From positions 1 to 37,070 of the forward strand of contig LJHX01000037.1 of assembly GCA_001295935.1 (NCBI GenBank): a stretch of DNA of 37,070 bases, read 5' to 3'. This DNA is from an alpha proteobacterium AAP81b. GTDB lineage: Bacteria; Pseudomonadota; Alphaproteobacteria; Sphingomonadales; Sphingomonadaceae. The notes under the pieces are model-generated. The model ran no database searches. It worked only from the letters and a program-made list of their open reading frames with translations, and was not told the DNA's origin. Below are positions 1 through 8,471 of the stretch, in pieces (the first letter of the stretch is position 1; each line of letters opens with the position of its first letter). A program made the translations under genes and the position numbers.

Positions 1-948
1 TGGCAGCCCGCCGCAACCGTCGCCGGCGCGGCGGCGATCGGCGCCGGGCCGCTGACGGCGCCGCAGATCGTCTTCGTAGCGGGTGGCCAGACCCGGCCGC
101 TCGCCAACCAGCCGATCCCCGGCCGCTTCGCCGGCCATGCCTTCGTGCGGCCGACGAAAGTCAGCTTTGCCGCCCCCGATGGCCTGACCATCCCCGGCCA
201 GCTGTTCGCCCGCAGCGATGGCGCGGCGAAGAAGCCCGCGGTGATCTATGTCCACGGCGGGCCGCCGCGGCAGATGCTGCTCGGGCCGTCCTACATGCGC
301 TATTATGCCAATGCCTATGCGATGAACCAATATCTGGCGGCGCGCGGTTTCGTCGTGCTGTCGGTCAATTATCGCCTCGGCATCGGCTATGGCTGGGATT
401 TCCAGCACCCCGCCAAGGGCGGCCCGGCCGGCGCCAGCGAATATCAGGACGTGCTCGCCGCGGCGAAGTGGCTGCAAGGCCGGCCCGACGTCGACCCGGC
501 GCGCATCGGCATCTGGGGGGGCAGCTATGGCGGGCTGCTCACCGCCCAGGCGCTGGCGCGCAACAGCGATGTCTTCAAGGCCGGCGTCGATATCCACGGC
601 GTCCACGATTGGTCGCGCGTGCTGATCGAGGAAGTCGGCATCAACCCGACGAGCTTCGGCGACGAGGATCGCCGCATCGCGCTCGAGACGGCGTACAAGG
701 CGTCGCCGGTGGCCGATATCGCCGGCTGGCGCTCGCCGGTGCTGTTCATCCATGGCGACGACGATCGCAACGTCCGCGTCAACCAGACCATCGACCTCGT
801 CAAAAAGCTGCAAGGCCGCGGCGTCGCGATGGAGCAGCTGATCGTGCCGAACGAAATCCACGACTTCCTGCGTCACGAGAACTGGCTGAAGGTCGATGCG
901 GCGACGGCGGAATTTCTGGAGCGGCAGCTAAGGTTGGCCACTCCGTGA
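1..948 (+). CDS. S9 family (prolyl oligopeptidase-type) peptidase, C-terminal part
   Basis: The frame is open to the left edge, so this is the last 315 codons of a longer gene; a GTG at 145 is internal, not the start. The visible part is the alpha/beta-hydrolase catalytic domain of serine peptidase family S9. The nucleophile Ser is in GGSYGG (Ser codon 523-525), followed by the acid in HGDDDRNV (Asp codon 763-765) and His in NEIHDFL (859-861). The order and spacing of the triad match acylaminoacyl or dipeptidyl peptidases. The N-terminal beta-propeller and any signal peptide lie outside the window, so export and substrate cannot be judged. The gene ends with TGA and is followed by the AT-rich island. 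Confidence 0.9.
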   Translation, partial: WQPAATVAGAAAIGAGPLTAPQIVFVAGGQTRPLANQPIPGRFAGHAFVRPTKVSFAAPDGLTIPGQLFARSDGAAKKPAVIYVHGGPPRQMLLGPSYMRYYANAYAMNQYLAARGFVVLSVNYRLGIGYGWDFQHPAKGGPAGASEYQDVLAAAKWLQGRPDVDPARIGIWGGSYGGLLTAQALARNSDVFKAGVDIHGVHDWSRVLIEEVGINPTSFGDEDRRIALETAYKASPVADIAGWRSPVLFIHGDDDRNVRVNQTIDLVKKLQGRGVAMEQLIVPNEIHDFLRHENWLKVDAATAEFLERQLRLATP

Positions 949-1051
949 GGCAGCATCGACCCTTCCGCCTTCTCGCTGCAGATAGGTAGATTGCGGCTTC
1001 TTGCAGCCCTGCGTACGCTCGTTTCTTGAAAGATGTGACTGCCGCTGGTCG

Positions 1052-1069
1052 GCGACCGCTAACGGTCGC
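1052..1069. terminator. Perfect 7-bp inverted repeat downstream of the S9 peptidase
   Basis: GCGACCG (1052-1058) and CGGTCGC (1063-1069) are exact complements around a CTAA loop. No T-run follows on the plus strand, so it is either a weak terminator for the peptidase gene or an operator for the island gene, which starts about 85 bp further on. Only the symmetry is seen; the role is inferred. Confidence 0.3.
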
Positions 1070-1154
1070 ACTTGTCTAAACCCTTCATTATCGCTAGTTG
1101 ATGGTGGAGTTTCATGTCTTCACTTATGCGGGCCATGTTGGTTTTGAGGTATGT

Positions 1155-3527
1155 ATGAAACCCGACGCAGTCGAAGCGATAATGTATTTGGACGAGATTA
1201 CCAAATTGACGCGAAGCCGCGCCGATGCAGCGCTTGCTGGGTTACAAGCGCTTGGGCATCGAATAGCATATAGTTATCGTTTGAGTGGAGTTGAGCATGA
1301 AGACGGAAACGATGCGCGAGATCATTGCCCAATATTAATTGACTCCTCAAGAGCCGTATCATTTCTTCGCAGCAATAGTATAGGAAAAAGCAGTTCTCTT
1401 GAAGAGGAGGATTTTAGAAGTCTTGCGAGGCGCATAGCTGATCCGATCTACGACTATACGCATGTGCTATATTTAGAGCAGGCTACAAGAATACTAAGTA
1501 ATTTCTTTTCGTTTGCCGAATTTCCGAATAGAGTGCAAGGCCCTGTGACGGGTTATTATCCCCAAATAGAGGCCTATATTAGGTCGCTGGAGCCTGGAGG
1601 TCCCGCGGGCCTTCCGCCTGCCCGAGGAGGAGAAGAGAGAATTTACGGCTACATGGCGGAACGTGGCCATTTCGATACGACGATAACGAGGACGGCGTTC
1701 TATGAAGATTATATCCGCGACCAGATATCTGTAATAACGAGAAATCACCAACCTGTTTGGAGGGTTCGTTCAAGTAGAAAGAGAATTCCCATTCACTTTA
1801 TTCTTGAAGCGGCGATCCAGTGCGAGTTTGGCGAACAAGTCGCAAAGGCCGTAGTTCACCATCTGCGCGATTTGCCCGAGAGAGCCAAAGACATTATGCT
1901 GGACATCTTCGACGCGCCTCTCCTCGGTGAAATTGACGACCTAGCAAAAAAGCGCAAAGTCCGCATAGTCCGACACCCGTCGCTTGAATACGTGAACTCG
2001 AAAATATTTAATAATGAGTCTGGCCCAAGAGGCCCAGAAATCGGCGATATTATTTCACAATTAGCTGATCGGCAGAAGCGTGTCATAGACTCAGTCTCCG
2101 AGTCAGAGTATGAGACGCAACCTTTGTCTCTGTTCGACGCTGACCGTGTCGACTATTCAATGGGTAGAATTGCCCATTACACGAAGACAAACCCTATTGA
2201 CTTCCAAAGGCACGTAATCTTTACTAATTACAATACGTATGTTGATGAGTTTTTGAAGTCCGGTCTCTTTATGGTCCTGTGTGTCCATGCTGGTCACATT
2301 AAAGCGTTGAAACCGCAAAAGAAAATTGTCGATAAAGCCAAAAAAGACCTGTTGGATACGTATAAATCTTCCTCTTCGAAAAAATTGGTGATTTCTGTTG
2401 CAATGTCACGTTCCAATCTTGGCGATGGATCTGAGTCCATTTGTGATCACCTTACTGCCGAGTGGCTGAACGATAATCTCGTTATTGAGGAAAGTGCGCA
2501 TAAAACGGCAGATGGTCGCCCCGCCCGTGCACGCGCCGGAAAGATCGTGCTAAGCCCTCACGACGTCGAGATGTTACTACGCTATGCCGCGAAGGTAGTG
2601 TGCGAGCTGAAGGAGTTGCCGAAGGAACCGGAGGGACCAGATGTAAGAAGACGTGCTTCCTCGCAAGCCAGTCCTGTCGGCTCGAGCCGACGGCAGAACG
2701 ACGATAGCCTGCACAAAAACGACGCTGAGTTCGCTGACTGGCTGGTGGTAGAAATATATAATAGGTTTTTGCGTGAGCAGCTGCCCGATCGGAAAGAAAG
2801 GGCCGCAGACGGTATTCTTGGGATAAAAACGCCTCAGATGCCGGCTTATCATATCAACGTTACGGATGGGGAGAGAAAAAGGGTTGGAATCAGCCTGGTT
2901 AACATTGGAGTCGGTCCCTCAAATGCTAAGACAATGACCGACCATATTGCCATTCTTAGGCCCTATTCCTTCTTGATGCTTGGTCATTGTGGCGGCCTAA
3001 GGGCATCTCAGAGACTTGGCGATTACGTTCTCGCGGATGGCTATTCGCGAGTTGATGGTGTCCTAGATCCTTTGTTGAAAACCCACCTTCCGATCCCTCC
3101 GGTCACCCGCTTTAACGATATTTTCTACCGCACTATTGAGAGAAAAAAAGATGCCGACAGATTCTCCTCTAAGGTAAGATCTGGTATTATCATGACGGTG
3201 TCTGATCGTAATTGGGAGTTACAGTATCCAAACGAGGAAATTTGGCCGATTGAAGAATCTCGTGCAATCGGGATCGATATGGAGTCGGCTACAATTGCCG
3301 CAAACGGACTTAGGCTGTCGGTTCCCTATGCTACGTTGCTTTGTGTGTCGGACAGACCACTTCATGGTGAGCTAAAATTGCCGGGCATGGCAGACGCCTT
3401 CTATAGACAGCGCGTGAAAAAGCACTTTGCGATTGGCGTCAACGTAATTTTGAGGGTTTCCAAAGAACTACCTAAAGGCATTCCATCCCGGCGACTCCGA
3501 TCGAAACATCAACCTCCATTCCGATAG
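1155..3527 (+). CDS. Enlarged AMP-nucleosidase-like protein on an AT-rich island
   Basis: AMP nucleosidase (Amn) hydrolyses AMP to adenine and ribose 5-phosphate. I recognise Amn blocks in the right order (790-residue numbering): HFDTTITR (172-179), FDADRVDYSMGRIAHYT (327-343), HVIFTNYNTYVDEF (353-366), VGPSNAKT (586-593), GHCGGLR (610-616), DMESATIAA (708-716), and CVSDRPLHGELKLPG (730-744) with the probable catalytic Asp; the C-terminus QPPFR is also Amn-like. E. coli Amn has about 484 residues. The excess is an unfamiliar N-terminal region of about 105 residues, about 70 extra residues before FDADR, and about 140 between the N-terminal domain and the phosphorylase-fold domain. ATG 1155 is chosen because GAGGT lies at 1146-1150; TTG 1098 and ATG 1101 lack a ribosome-binding site. 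AT-rich codons (ATA, TTA, AGA) differ from all neighbours, pointing to transfer. No partner gene is visible. It could be a metabolic paralogue or a nucleotide-depleting effector. Confidence 0.85.
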   Translation: MKPDAVEAIMYLDEITKLTRSRADAALAGLQALGHRIAYSYRLSGVEHEDGNDARDHCPILIDSSRAVSFLRSNSIGKSSSLEEEDFRSLARRIADPIYDYTHVLYLEQATRILSNFFSFAEFPNRVQGPVTGYYPQIEAYIRSLEPGGPAGLPPARGGEERIYGYMAERGHFDTTITRTAFYEDYIRDQISVITRNHQPVWRVRSSRKRIPIHFILEAAIQCEFGEQVAKAVVHHLRDLPERAKDIMLDIFDAPLLGEIDDLAKKRKVRIVRHPSLEYVNSKIFNNESGPRGPEIGDIISQLADRQKRVIDSVSESEYETQPLSLFDADRVDYSMGRIAHYTKTNPIDFQRHVIFTNYNTYVDEFLKSGLFMVLCVHAGHIKALKPQKKIVDKAKKDLLDTYKSSSSKKLVISVAMSRSNLGDGSESICDHLTAEWLNDNLVIEESAHKTADGRPARARAGKIVLSPHDVEMLLRYAAKVVCELKELPKEPEGPDVRRRASSQASPVGSSRRQNDDSLHKNDAEFADWLVVEIYNRFLREQLPDRKERAADGILGIKTPQMPAYHINVTDGERKRVGISLVNIGVGPSNAKTMTDHIAILRPYSFLMLGHCGGLRASQRLGDYVLADGYSRVDGVLDPLLKTHLPIPPVTRFNDIFYRTIERKKDADRFSSKVRSGIIMTVSDRNWELQYPNEEIWPIEESRAIGIDMESATIAANGLRLSVPYATLLCVSDRPLHGELKLPGMADAFYRQRVKKHFAIGVNVILRVSKELPKGIPSRRLRSKHQPPFR

Positions 3528-3680
3528 CAAATTCTGCGTCTTGACAGTGTGCCTTTAGCAGTTTGTCTATGATCAAATCGATTGAGATCGTGACTTGGAG
3601 AACTATGGGCGTGAACCTATTCACGAAAGTTGCGTATTGTGACGATCTTTTCGTACGGGGCGCCATTAGAGTTTAGGTGA

Positions 3681-3706
3681 GGGGCTCAGCCCTTTCCCGC
3701 CGGAGG
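3681..3706. repeat. Half-copy of the hairpin repeat found at 16838-16876
   Basis: These 26 bases match 16851-16876 with three mismatches: both share CTCAGCCC and then CCCGCCGGAGG after a 3-base interval. The complementary left arm is missing, because the sequence to the left is the AT-rich island. The repeat overlaps the 3' end of the UVR-motif gene and encodes its last residues (PPAGKG). Confidence 0.55.
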
Positions 3707-3943
3707 CACCTTCTTCTTGCCCACCCGCAGATCCGGCTTTTTCGGCAGCTTCCATCCCGGGGGGCGTTCGGGGCGGGGGTGCTGGGTGCCGATGCCCATC
3801 GCGCCAGGGGCGGGCTTGTGGATTTCGCTGGTATCGACCGACAGCGCGCGCAGGGCGTCGCGCAACGCCGCGGCGCGTTCGAACTCGCCCGCCGCGGCGG
3901 CGGCGTGCATTTCGGCGGTGAGGCGGTCGCGATTGGTGGCCAT
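3686..3943 (-). CDS. UvrB/UvrC (UVR) motif small protein
   Basis: This 85-residue protein carries a UVR-type helical hairpin near its N-terminus: EMHAAAAAGEFERAAALRD (residues 11-29). In UvrB and UvrC this motif mediates their mutual contact. The rest is Pro- and Lys-rich and ends in a basic tail. Free-standing UVR proteins of this size occur in sphingomonads; their function is not established. The start ATG (3943) lies 2 nt after the stop of the exported protein upstream, so it is probably the last gene of the thrS operon. Its last codons are formed by a repeat element. Confidence 0.75.
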   Translation of the reverse strand: MATNRDRLTAEMHAAAAAGEFERAAALRDALRALSVDTSEIHKPAPGAMGIGTQHPRPERPPGWKLPKKPDLRVGKKKVPPAGKG

Positions 3944-3945
3944 GG

Positions 3946-4605
3946 TCAGAGGTGGAACGCCCAGGTGACGCCGAGGGTCAGCCAGCCGCCCGGCGAGGCT
4001 TCGTCGATGGCTTCGCTGTAGAGGAGGTCAAAGGTCAGCGCGCCGGCGGTGTGGCGCACGCCGGCCTGGGGGCGGGTGGCGCGGCCGCGGCGGCCGGCGA
4101 CTTCGGCAACGAACTGCCAGCCGGGCGCCGGCTCGACCAGGGCGCCGATGCCGAAGGTCGGGATGGGACGCGACCCGGGCTCGAAATCGACGCCGGCGTT
4201 CAAATGCAGTTCGAGCCAGTCGGCGAGGTCGAGGCTGGCGGGGAGGTTGGTCGAGACATAGTCGCCGCGATTGCCCTCGGGATCGAAGCCGACGCTGATT
4301 TCGGCGGCGGCGCGCAGGGGCCCGATGCGGCCGAGCGTCTTTTTGAGCGAGCCGCCGGGGATGGCGGTGCTGCCGGCGCTCTGGAAGCCGGCGATGACGC
4401 CGATCTCGAAGCCGCCGAGCAGCGCGACGCCGCAGGTCGGCGAGACGACGGCGCGCCAGGCGTGGCCGCCGGTCCAGTTGCCAAAGGCTTCGAGCTCGCA
4501 CGACCCCGGCGCGACGACGCCGGCATCGTCGACGAGATGCGCGCCGCCGGCGGCGAGCGCCGGGCCGGCGGCGAGCCCCGCCAGCAGCGCCGCCACCCGG
4601 CGCAT
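3946..4605 (-). CDS. Exported, probably beta-barrel outer-membrane protein
   Basis: This 219-residue protein starts with a clear signal peptide (MRRVAALLAGLAAGPALA, cleaved after ALA). The mature part has alternating hydrophobic/polar stretches with many Gly and aromatic residues and ends in Phe-His-Leu, which fits a small outer-membrane beta-barrel. Two Cys (in GSCELE and SPTCGV) could form a disulphide. I do not recognise a named family. The ATG at 4605 lies 2 nt after the thrS stop and the UVR gene begins 2 nt after this stop, so the three are translationally coupled. The same frame stays open upstream through thrS, but that is antisense-like shadow. Confidence 0.7.
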   Translation of the reverse strand: MRRVAALLAGLAAGPALAAGGAHLVDDAGVVAPGSCELEAFGNWTGGHAWRAVVSPTCGVALLGGFEIGVIAGFQSAGSTAIPGGSLKKTLGRIGPLRAAAEISVGFDPEGNRGDYVSTNLPASLDLADWLELHLNAGVDFEPGSRPIPTFGIGALVEPAPGWQFVAEVAGRRGRATRPQAGVRHTAGALTFDLLYSEAIDEASPGGWLTLGVTWAFHL

Positions 4606-4607
4606 TC

Positions 4608-6626
4608 TCAGCCGCGCAGGTCGGGCGGGGTCGCGTCCTCGGCCAGCCGCGCCACCGCGTCCGCCAGCGGCATCACCTGCTGGTCGCCGCCGGCGAGGTT
4701 CCGTAAGGCGACGGTGCCTTCCTCGGCCTCGCGGCGGCCGACGACGAGCATATAGGCCGCCTTGGCCAGGCTGTGCTCGCGGACCTTCAAATTGATCTTC
4801 TCGTTGCGCAGGTCGGTTTCGGTGCGGATGCCGGCCTTGATCAGCGCCCGGGCGACGGTGCCGGCATAGGCGTCGGCGTCGGAAACGATCGTCGCCACCA
4901 CCGCTTGGCATGGCGCCAGCCAGGTCGGGAAGCGCCCGGCGTGGTGCTCGATGAGGATGCCGATGAAGCGTTCGAAGCTGCCGAGGATGGCGCGGTGCAG
5001 CATGATCGGGCGATGGCGGGCGCCGTCCTCGCCGATATAGCTGGCGTCGAGGCGCTCGGGCAGCACCGTGTCGGTCTGGATGGTACCGACCTGCCACGTC
5101 CGGCCGATGGCGTCGGTCAGGTGGAATTCGAGCTTGGGCGCGTAGAAGGCGCCCTCGCCGGGGAGTTCCTCCCAGCCCCATTCGGGGGTGTTGCGCCCCG
5201 TCGCGGCGACGGCGTCGCGCAAAGATTGCTCGGACCAGTCCCACATTTCGTCGCTGCCGAAGCGCTTGTCCGGGCGCAGGGCGAGCTTGATGGCATAGTC
5301 GGGGAAGCCGAGATCCTTGTAGATCAGGTCGAGCAGGTCGCAGAATTGCGCGACTTCGCTGACGATCTGGTCCTCGCGGCAGAAGATATGGGCGTCGTCC
5401 TGGGTGAACTGGCGGACGCGCATCAGGCCGTGCAGCGCGCCGTGCGGCTCGTTCCTGTGGCAGCAGCCCATTTCGGCAAGGCGCAGCGGCAGGTCGCGGT
5501 ACGACTTGATGCCCTGGCGGAAGATCAGCACATGTGCCGGGCAGTTCATCGGCTTCAAGGCCATCCACTCGGCCTTGTCGGAAACGACCGGGCCGTCATC
5601 GGAGGTGTTGGGCACCTCGTCGGGGATGACGAACATGTTTTCGCGATATTTGCCCCAATGGCCCGACTGTTCCCACTGCCGGGCGTCCATCACCTGCGGC
5701 GTCTTGACTTCGCGATAGCCCGCGGCGTCGAGGCGGCGGCGCATATAGGCTTCGAGGGCGCGGTAGATGACGAAGCCGCGCGGGTGCCAGAAGACGCTGC
5801 CATGGGCCTCTTCCTGAAGGTGGAAGAGGTCCATCTCGCGGCCCAATTTGCGGTGGTCGCGCTTGGCGGCTTCCTCGATGCGCAGCAGATGCGCGTCCAA
5901 TTGCTTCTTGTTGAGCCAGGCGGTGCCGTAGATGCGGCTGAGCATGGCGTTGTTCTGGTCGCCGCGCCAATAGGCGCCCGAGACGCGCGTCAACTTGAAG
6001 GCCTGGGGGTCCAATTTGCCCGTCGAGGGCAGGTGCGGCCCGCGGCACATGTCGAGCCAGCCGCCCTCGCTGTCTTCGGGCCCCGACCAATAGACGGTCA
6101 GATCGTCGTCGCCCGGCAGCGTCGCCGCCCATTCGGCCTTGAAGGTCTCGCCCTGCTGGCGCCAGCGGCTGATCAGCGCCTCGCGGCTCCATACCTGGCG
6201 GACGAGCGGCTTGTCGGCGGCGATCAGCGCGCGCATTTCGGCTTCGATTCCCGGCAGTTCCTCCTCGGTGAAGGCGCCGCGGCCGGGGGCGGGGGCGAAG
6301 TCGTAATAGAAGCCATCATCGGTCGCCGGGCCGAAGGTGATCTGGGTGCCGGGATAGAGGCGCTGCACCGCCTCGGCGAGGATGTGCGCGAAATCGTGGC
6401 GGACGAGTTCGAGGGCGTCGGCTTCGTCACGGATGGTGACGAGCGCCAGCGCGGCGTCACGCTCGATCGGGCGGCTGAGGTCGACGAGTTCACCGTCGAT
6501 CCTGGCGGCGAGGGCGGCCTTGGCGAGGCCCGGCCCGATGCTCGCCGCCACCTCGGCGCCGGTAGTGCCGCGCGCCACGCTGCGCACGGAACCATCGGGG
6601 AGCGTCAGGGCGATAAGGTCGGACAT
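4608..6626 (-). CDS. thrS: Threonine--tRNA ligase
   Basis: Charges tRNA-Thr with threonine in the cytoplasm. The 672-residue product has the full ThrRS order: an N-terminal TGS domain ([14 protein letters not shown]), the second additional (editing) domain with [11 protein letters not shown], the class II core with [10 protein letters not shown] (zinc Cys), [19 protein letters not shown] (motif 2, zinc His), the [20 protein letters not shown] region (zinc His and motif 3), and a C-terminal anticodon-binding domain. ATG 6626 is preferred over TTG 6641 because GGAAAG precedes it at good spacing and it matches the usual start. First gene of a three-gene operon with 2-nt gaps. Confidence 0.97.
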   Translation of the reverse strand: MSDLIALTLPDGSVRSVARGTTGAEVAASIGPGLAKAALAARIDGELVDLSRPIERDAALALVTIRDEADALELVRHDFAHILAEAVQRLYPGTQITFGPATDDGFYYDFAPAPGRGAFTEEELPGIEAEMRALIAADKPLVRQVWSREALISRWRQQGETFKAEWAATLPGDDDLTVYWSGPEDSEGGWLDMCRGPHLPSTGKLDPQAFKLTRVSGAYWRGDQNNAMLSRIYGTAWLNKKQLDAHLLRIEEAAKRDHRKLGREMDLFHLQEEAHGSVFWHPRGFVIYRALEAYMRRRLDAAGYREVKTPQVMDARQWEQSGHWGKYRENMFVIPDEVPNTSDDGPVVSDKAEWMALKPMNCPAHVLIFRQGIKSYRDLPLRLAEMGCCHRNEPHGALHGLMRVRQFTQDDAHIFCREDQIVSEVAQFCDLLDLIYKDLGFPDYAIKLALRPDKRFGSDEMWDWSEQSLRDAVAATGRNTPEWGWEELPGEGAFYAPKLEFHLTDAIGRTWQVGTIQTDTVLPERLDASYIGEDGARHRPIMLHRAILGSFERFIGILIEHHAGRFPTWLAPCQAVVATIVSDADAYAGTVARALIKAGIRTETDLRNEKINLKVREHSLAKAAYMLVVGRREAEEGTVALRNLAGGDQQVMPLADAVARLAEDATPPDLRG

Positions 6627-6718
6627 GGGACTTTCCGGCAAGGCCGCGGGAGCGCGGCGCGTGCCGTTTAGCCAAGATGGTGCGGCGTGGCCAGCGCGCC
6701 GGCGCCCGACATCACCCC

Positions 6719-6781
6719 CCGCTCGTCACCCCCGCTCGTCACCCGCGCTCATCCCCCCCGCTCACCAGCCCCGCTCATGCC
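6719..6781. repeat. Degenerate tandem repeats, about 12-14 bp
   Basis: Roughly five imperfect copies of a CCCGCTCGTCACC-like unit run from 6719 into the palindrome at 6771. The later units change to CGCTCATC, CGCTCACC and finally CGCTCATGCC, which is the outer end of the palindrome arm. They lie in the gap between DUF2189 and thrS. Confidence 0.5.
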
Positions 6782-6836
6782 GAGCGAAGTCGAGGCACGC
6801 GCCGGCATGTGCCTCGACTTCGCTCGGCATGAGCGG
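6771..6836. repeat. REP-like palindrome, copy 1 (27-bp perfect arms)
   Basis: Arms 6771-6797 and 6810-6836 are exact reverse complements around a 12-nt loop. Each arm contains CATGCCGAGCGAAGTCGAGG. Related copies are at 21477-21545 and 36979-37048. In RNA it would form a very stable hairpin, so it may also end transcription of the DUF2189 gene, whose stop is 27 bp away on the minus strand. Confidence 0.85.
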
Positions 6837-6862
6837 GTTGTATTCGGCCCCGGGGGGGGACC

Positions 6863-7645
6863 TCAGCGCGCCACCGCCCGGGTATAGAGGTGCCAGGTGG
6901 CATAGCCGAGCACCGGCATCGCCACCATCAGCCCGACGAACAGAGGCAGCGCGGCGAGCAGCAGGATGCCGGCGACGCGCGCCCCCCAGGCGAGCACCGT
7001 CACCGGGTTGCGGCGGAAGACGGCAAGCGAGGTGATGACCGCGGTGACCGGCTCGGTCTCGGCGGGGCGATCGACGACCATCGGAAAGCTGAAGGCGGCG
7101 ACGGCGAGGCTGAGCACGGCGAACAGCGCGCCGGCGAGGTTGCCGAGGACGATCATCGCGGCGCCCTCGCCGGTACCGAACAGGCCCATGAAGAACGCCG
7201 CCGGGTCGGCGGGACGCAAGGTGCCGAGCGTCAGATTGTAGATCGCCTGGGCGCTGGCGATCCAGGCGATGAAGATCGCCGCGAGCATCAAGGTCAGCGC
7301 CAGCAGCGGCAGCCGCGCCGGGCCGGTGAGCGGATCGAGAAAATGCCACCAGCTGTTCTCGAGCCCCGCCTCGCGGCGGCGGGCAAGCTCGTAGAATCCC
7401 GCCGCCGCCACCGGGCCGATCAGCGCGAAGCCGGCGGCGAGCGGAAAGGCCAGCGGGAACAGCGCGCTGCGAAAGGCGAACAGCGAGGCGAGCACGCCGA
7501 CGACGGCATAGACGATCGGCAGCAGCAGCAGGTCGCCACGCTTTTCCTGGAAATCCTCCCAGCCGCGGGCGAGCGCCCAATCGAGATCGGCGCTGCTGAG
7601 GTGGCGGACGGCGGGGCGGGCGGCGGGCGCAAGCGACAATTCCAT
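6863..7645 (-). CDS. DUF2189 integral membrane protein
   Basis: This 260-residue protein has about six hydrophobic segments and the DUF2189 pattern: SSADLDWALARGWEDF near the N-terminus, then a membrane region with GFALIGPVAAAGFYELARRRE, and later AVFRRNPVTVLAWG. The family is a predicted integral membrane protein of alphaproteobacteria with no known biochemical role. ATG 7645 follows GAGGAGAG, a strong ribosome-binding site. It lies upstream of thrS on the same strand, but the 236-bp gap filled with repeats argues against co-transcription. Confidence 0.8.
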   Translation of the reverse strand: MELSLAPAARPAVRHLSSADLDWALARGWEDFQEKRGDLLLLPIVYAVVGVLASLFAFRSALFPLAFPLAAGFALIGPVAAAGFYELARRREAGLENSWWHFLDPLTGPARLPLLALTLMLAAIFIAWIASAQAIYNLTLGTLRPADPAAFFMGLFGTGEGAAMIVLGNLAGALFAVLSLAVAAFSFPMVVDRPAETEPVTAVITSLAVFRRNPVTVLAWGARVAGILLLAALPLFVGLMVAMPVLGYATWHLYTRAVAR

Positions 7646-7685
7646 GGCACTCTCCTCGAGTGATGGTCGCCCCGCAACGCCGATG

Positions 7686-8340
7686 CTACGCGCTTTGCGG
7701 GGCCGCCGCCAGAGCCCGCCGCCGCCGTGCCGCGGCGCCGGTCAGACCGAAGCCGGCGATCAGCAGCGCCCAGCTGGCGGGTTCGGGGATGCCGGCGGTG
7801 CCGCCATAGCCGAGATCGTCGATGGTGAAGGGCAGGTCGGACCGGAAGCTGACCTTGACGAGCAGCGCCGGGTCGACGCCGGTGAAGGTGCCGAATTCGA
7901 CCCGGGCATTGGGCGGCTGGCCGCTGCCGTCGACATTGGGGCCGATGACGATCGGCGTGCCGAAGGGGGTCAGCTGATCGAGGTTGTAATCCCACGCAAA
8001 GGCCGAAACGGTCACCGGCGCGGCGCCGGTGACATAGGCGCGAAAGCCTTCCCAGGAGCAGCAGACCGGATCGGTCAGCACCCAATCGATCGCCGTGCCG
8101 TAACAGACATTGATCCCCGATCGCGATGGCATCCCGGCGGGGGCGTCGAAATAGGCCGTGCCGATGGTGCCGCCGACGGGATCTCGGTATTGTTGCTGCC
8201 GAGAGTGGCGCCGAGGTCGATCGTCGTTATGCCATTGGAAGTCTCGAAATTTTCTTCATAATAGGGCACGCCGGGGTCGCCACCGCCATCAGCAGCAGCG
8301 CCACCCCGCCGGCCAGCCGCGTCGCCTCGCCTTTTGTCAC
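7686..8340 (-). pseudogene. PEPxxWA-CTERM protein broken by two frameshifts
   Basis: The pieces lie in order but in different frames. From GTG 8340, after AGGGAGG, there is a signal-peptide-like start (TRLAGGVALLLMAVATPA). A one-base shift near 8280 leads to GVPYYEENFETSNGITTIDL, and a second near 8176 restores the frame GTAYFDAPAGMPSRSG, which runs to the C-terminal sorting signal PEPASWALLIAGFGLTG followed by an Arg cluster. Such signals are cut by an exosortase/archaeosortase-type enzyme in exopolysaccharide-producing bacteria. The longest intact piece is 7686-8132. Two single-base losses could be real decay or sequencing errors in GC-rich sequence. Confidence 0.7.
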
Positions 8341-8471
8341 CCTCGCCTCCCTGATTTTGCCGCGATACTGACCGATTCGCGGCATTCTGTCGCGCGCCAG
8401 CCGCCGCGCGCCGGCCGCGGGCCGTAGCCGATGCCTTTTCAAGCGGCGCCGGCGGCCTTAGCGCTTGCCGC

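Noticed and set aside
1012-3657. CGTACG at 1012-1017 and at 3652-3657 as possible attachment or target duplication of the island
   Set aside because: Six palindromic bases are expected by chance, and no integrase or transposase is present.
3472-3666. Small minus-strand open frame (64 codons) over the island 3' end
   Set aside because: Overlaps the AMP-nucleosidase-like gene, with no ribosome-binding site and no similarity to anything recognisable.
4773-6671. A 632-codon open frame antisense to thrS
   Set aside because: Fully covered by the unambiguous thrS gene; no motif, no ribosome-binding site.
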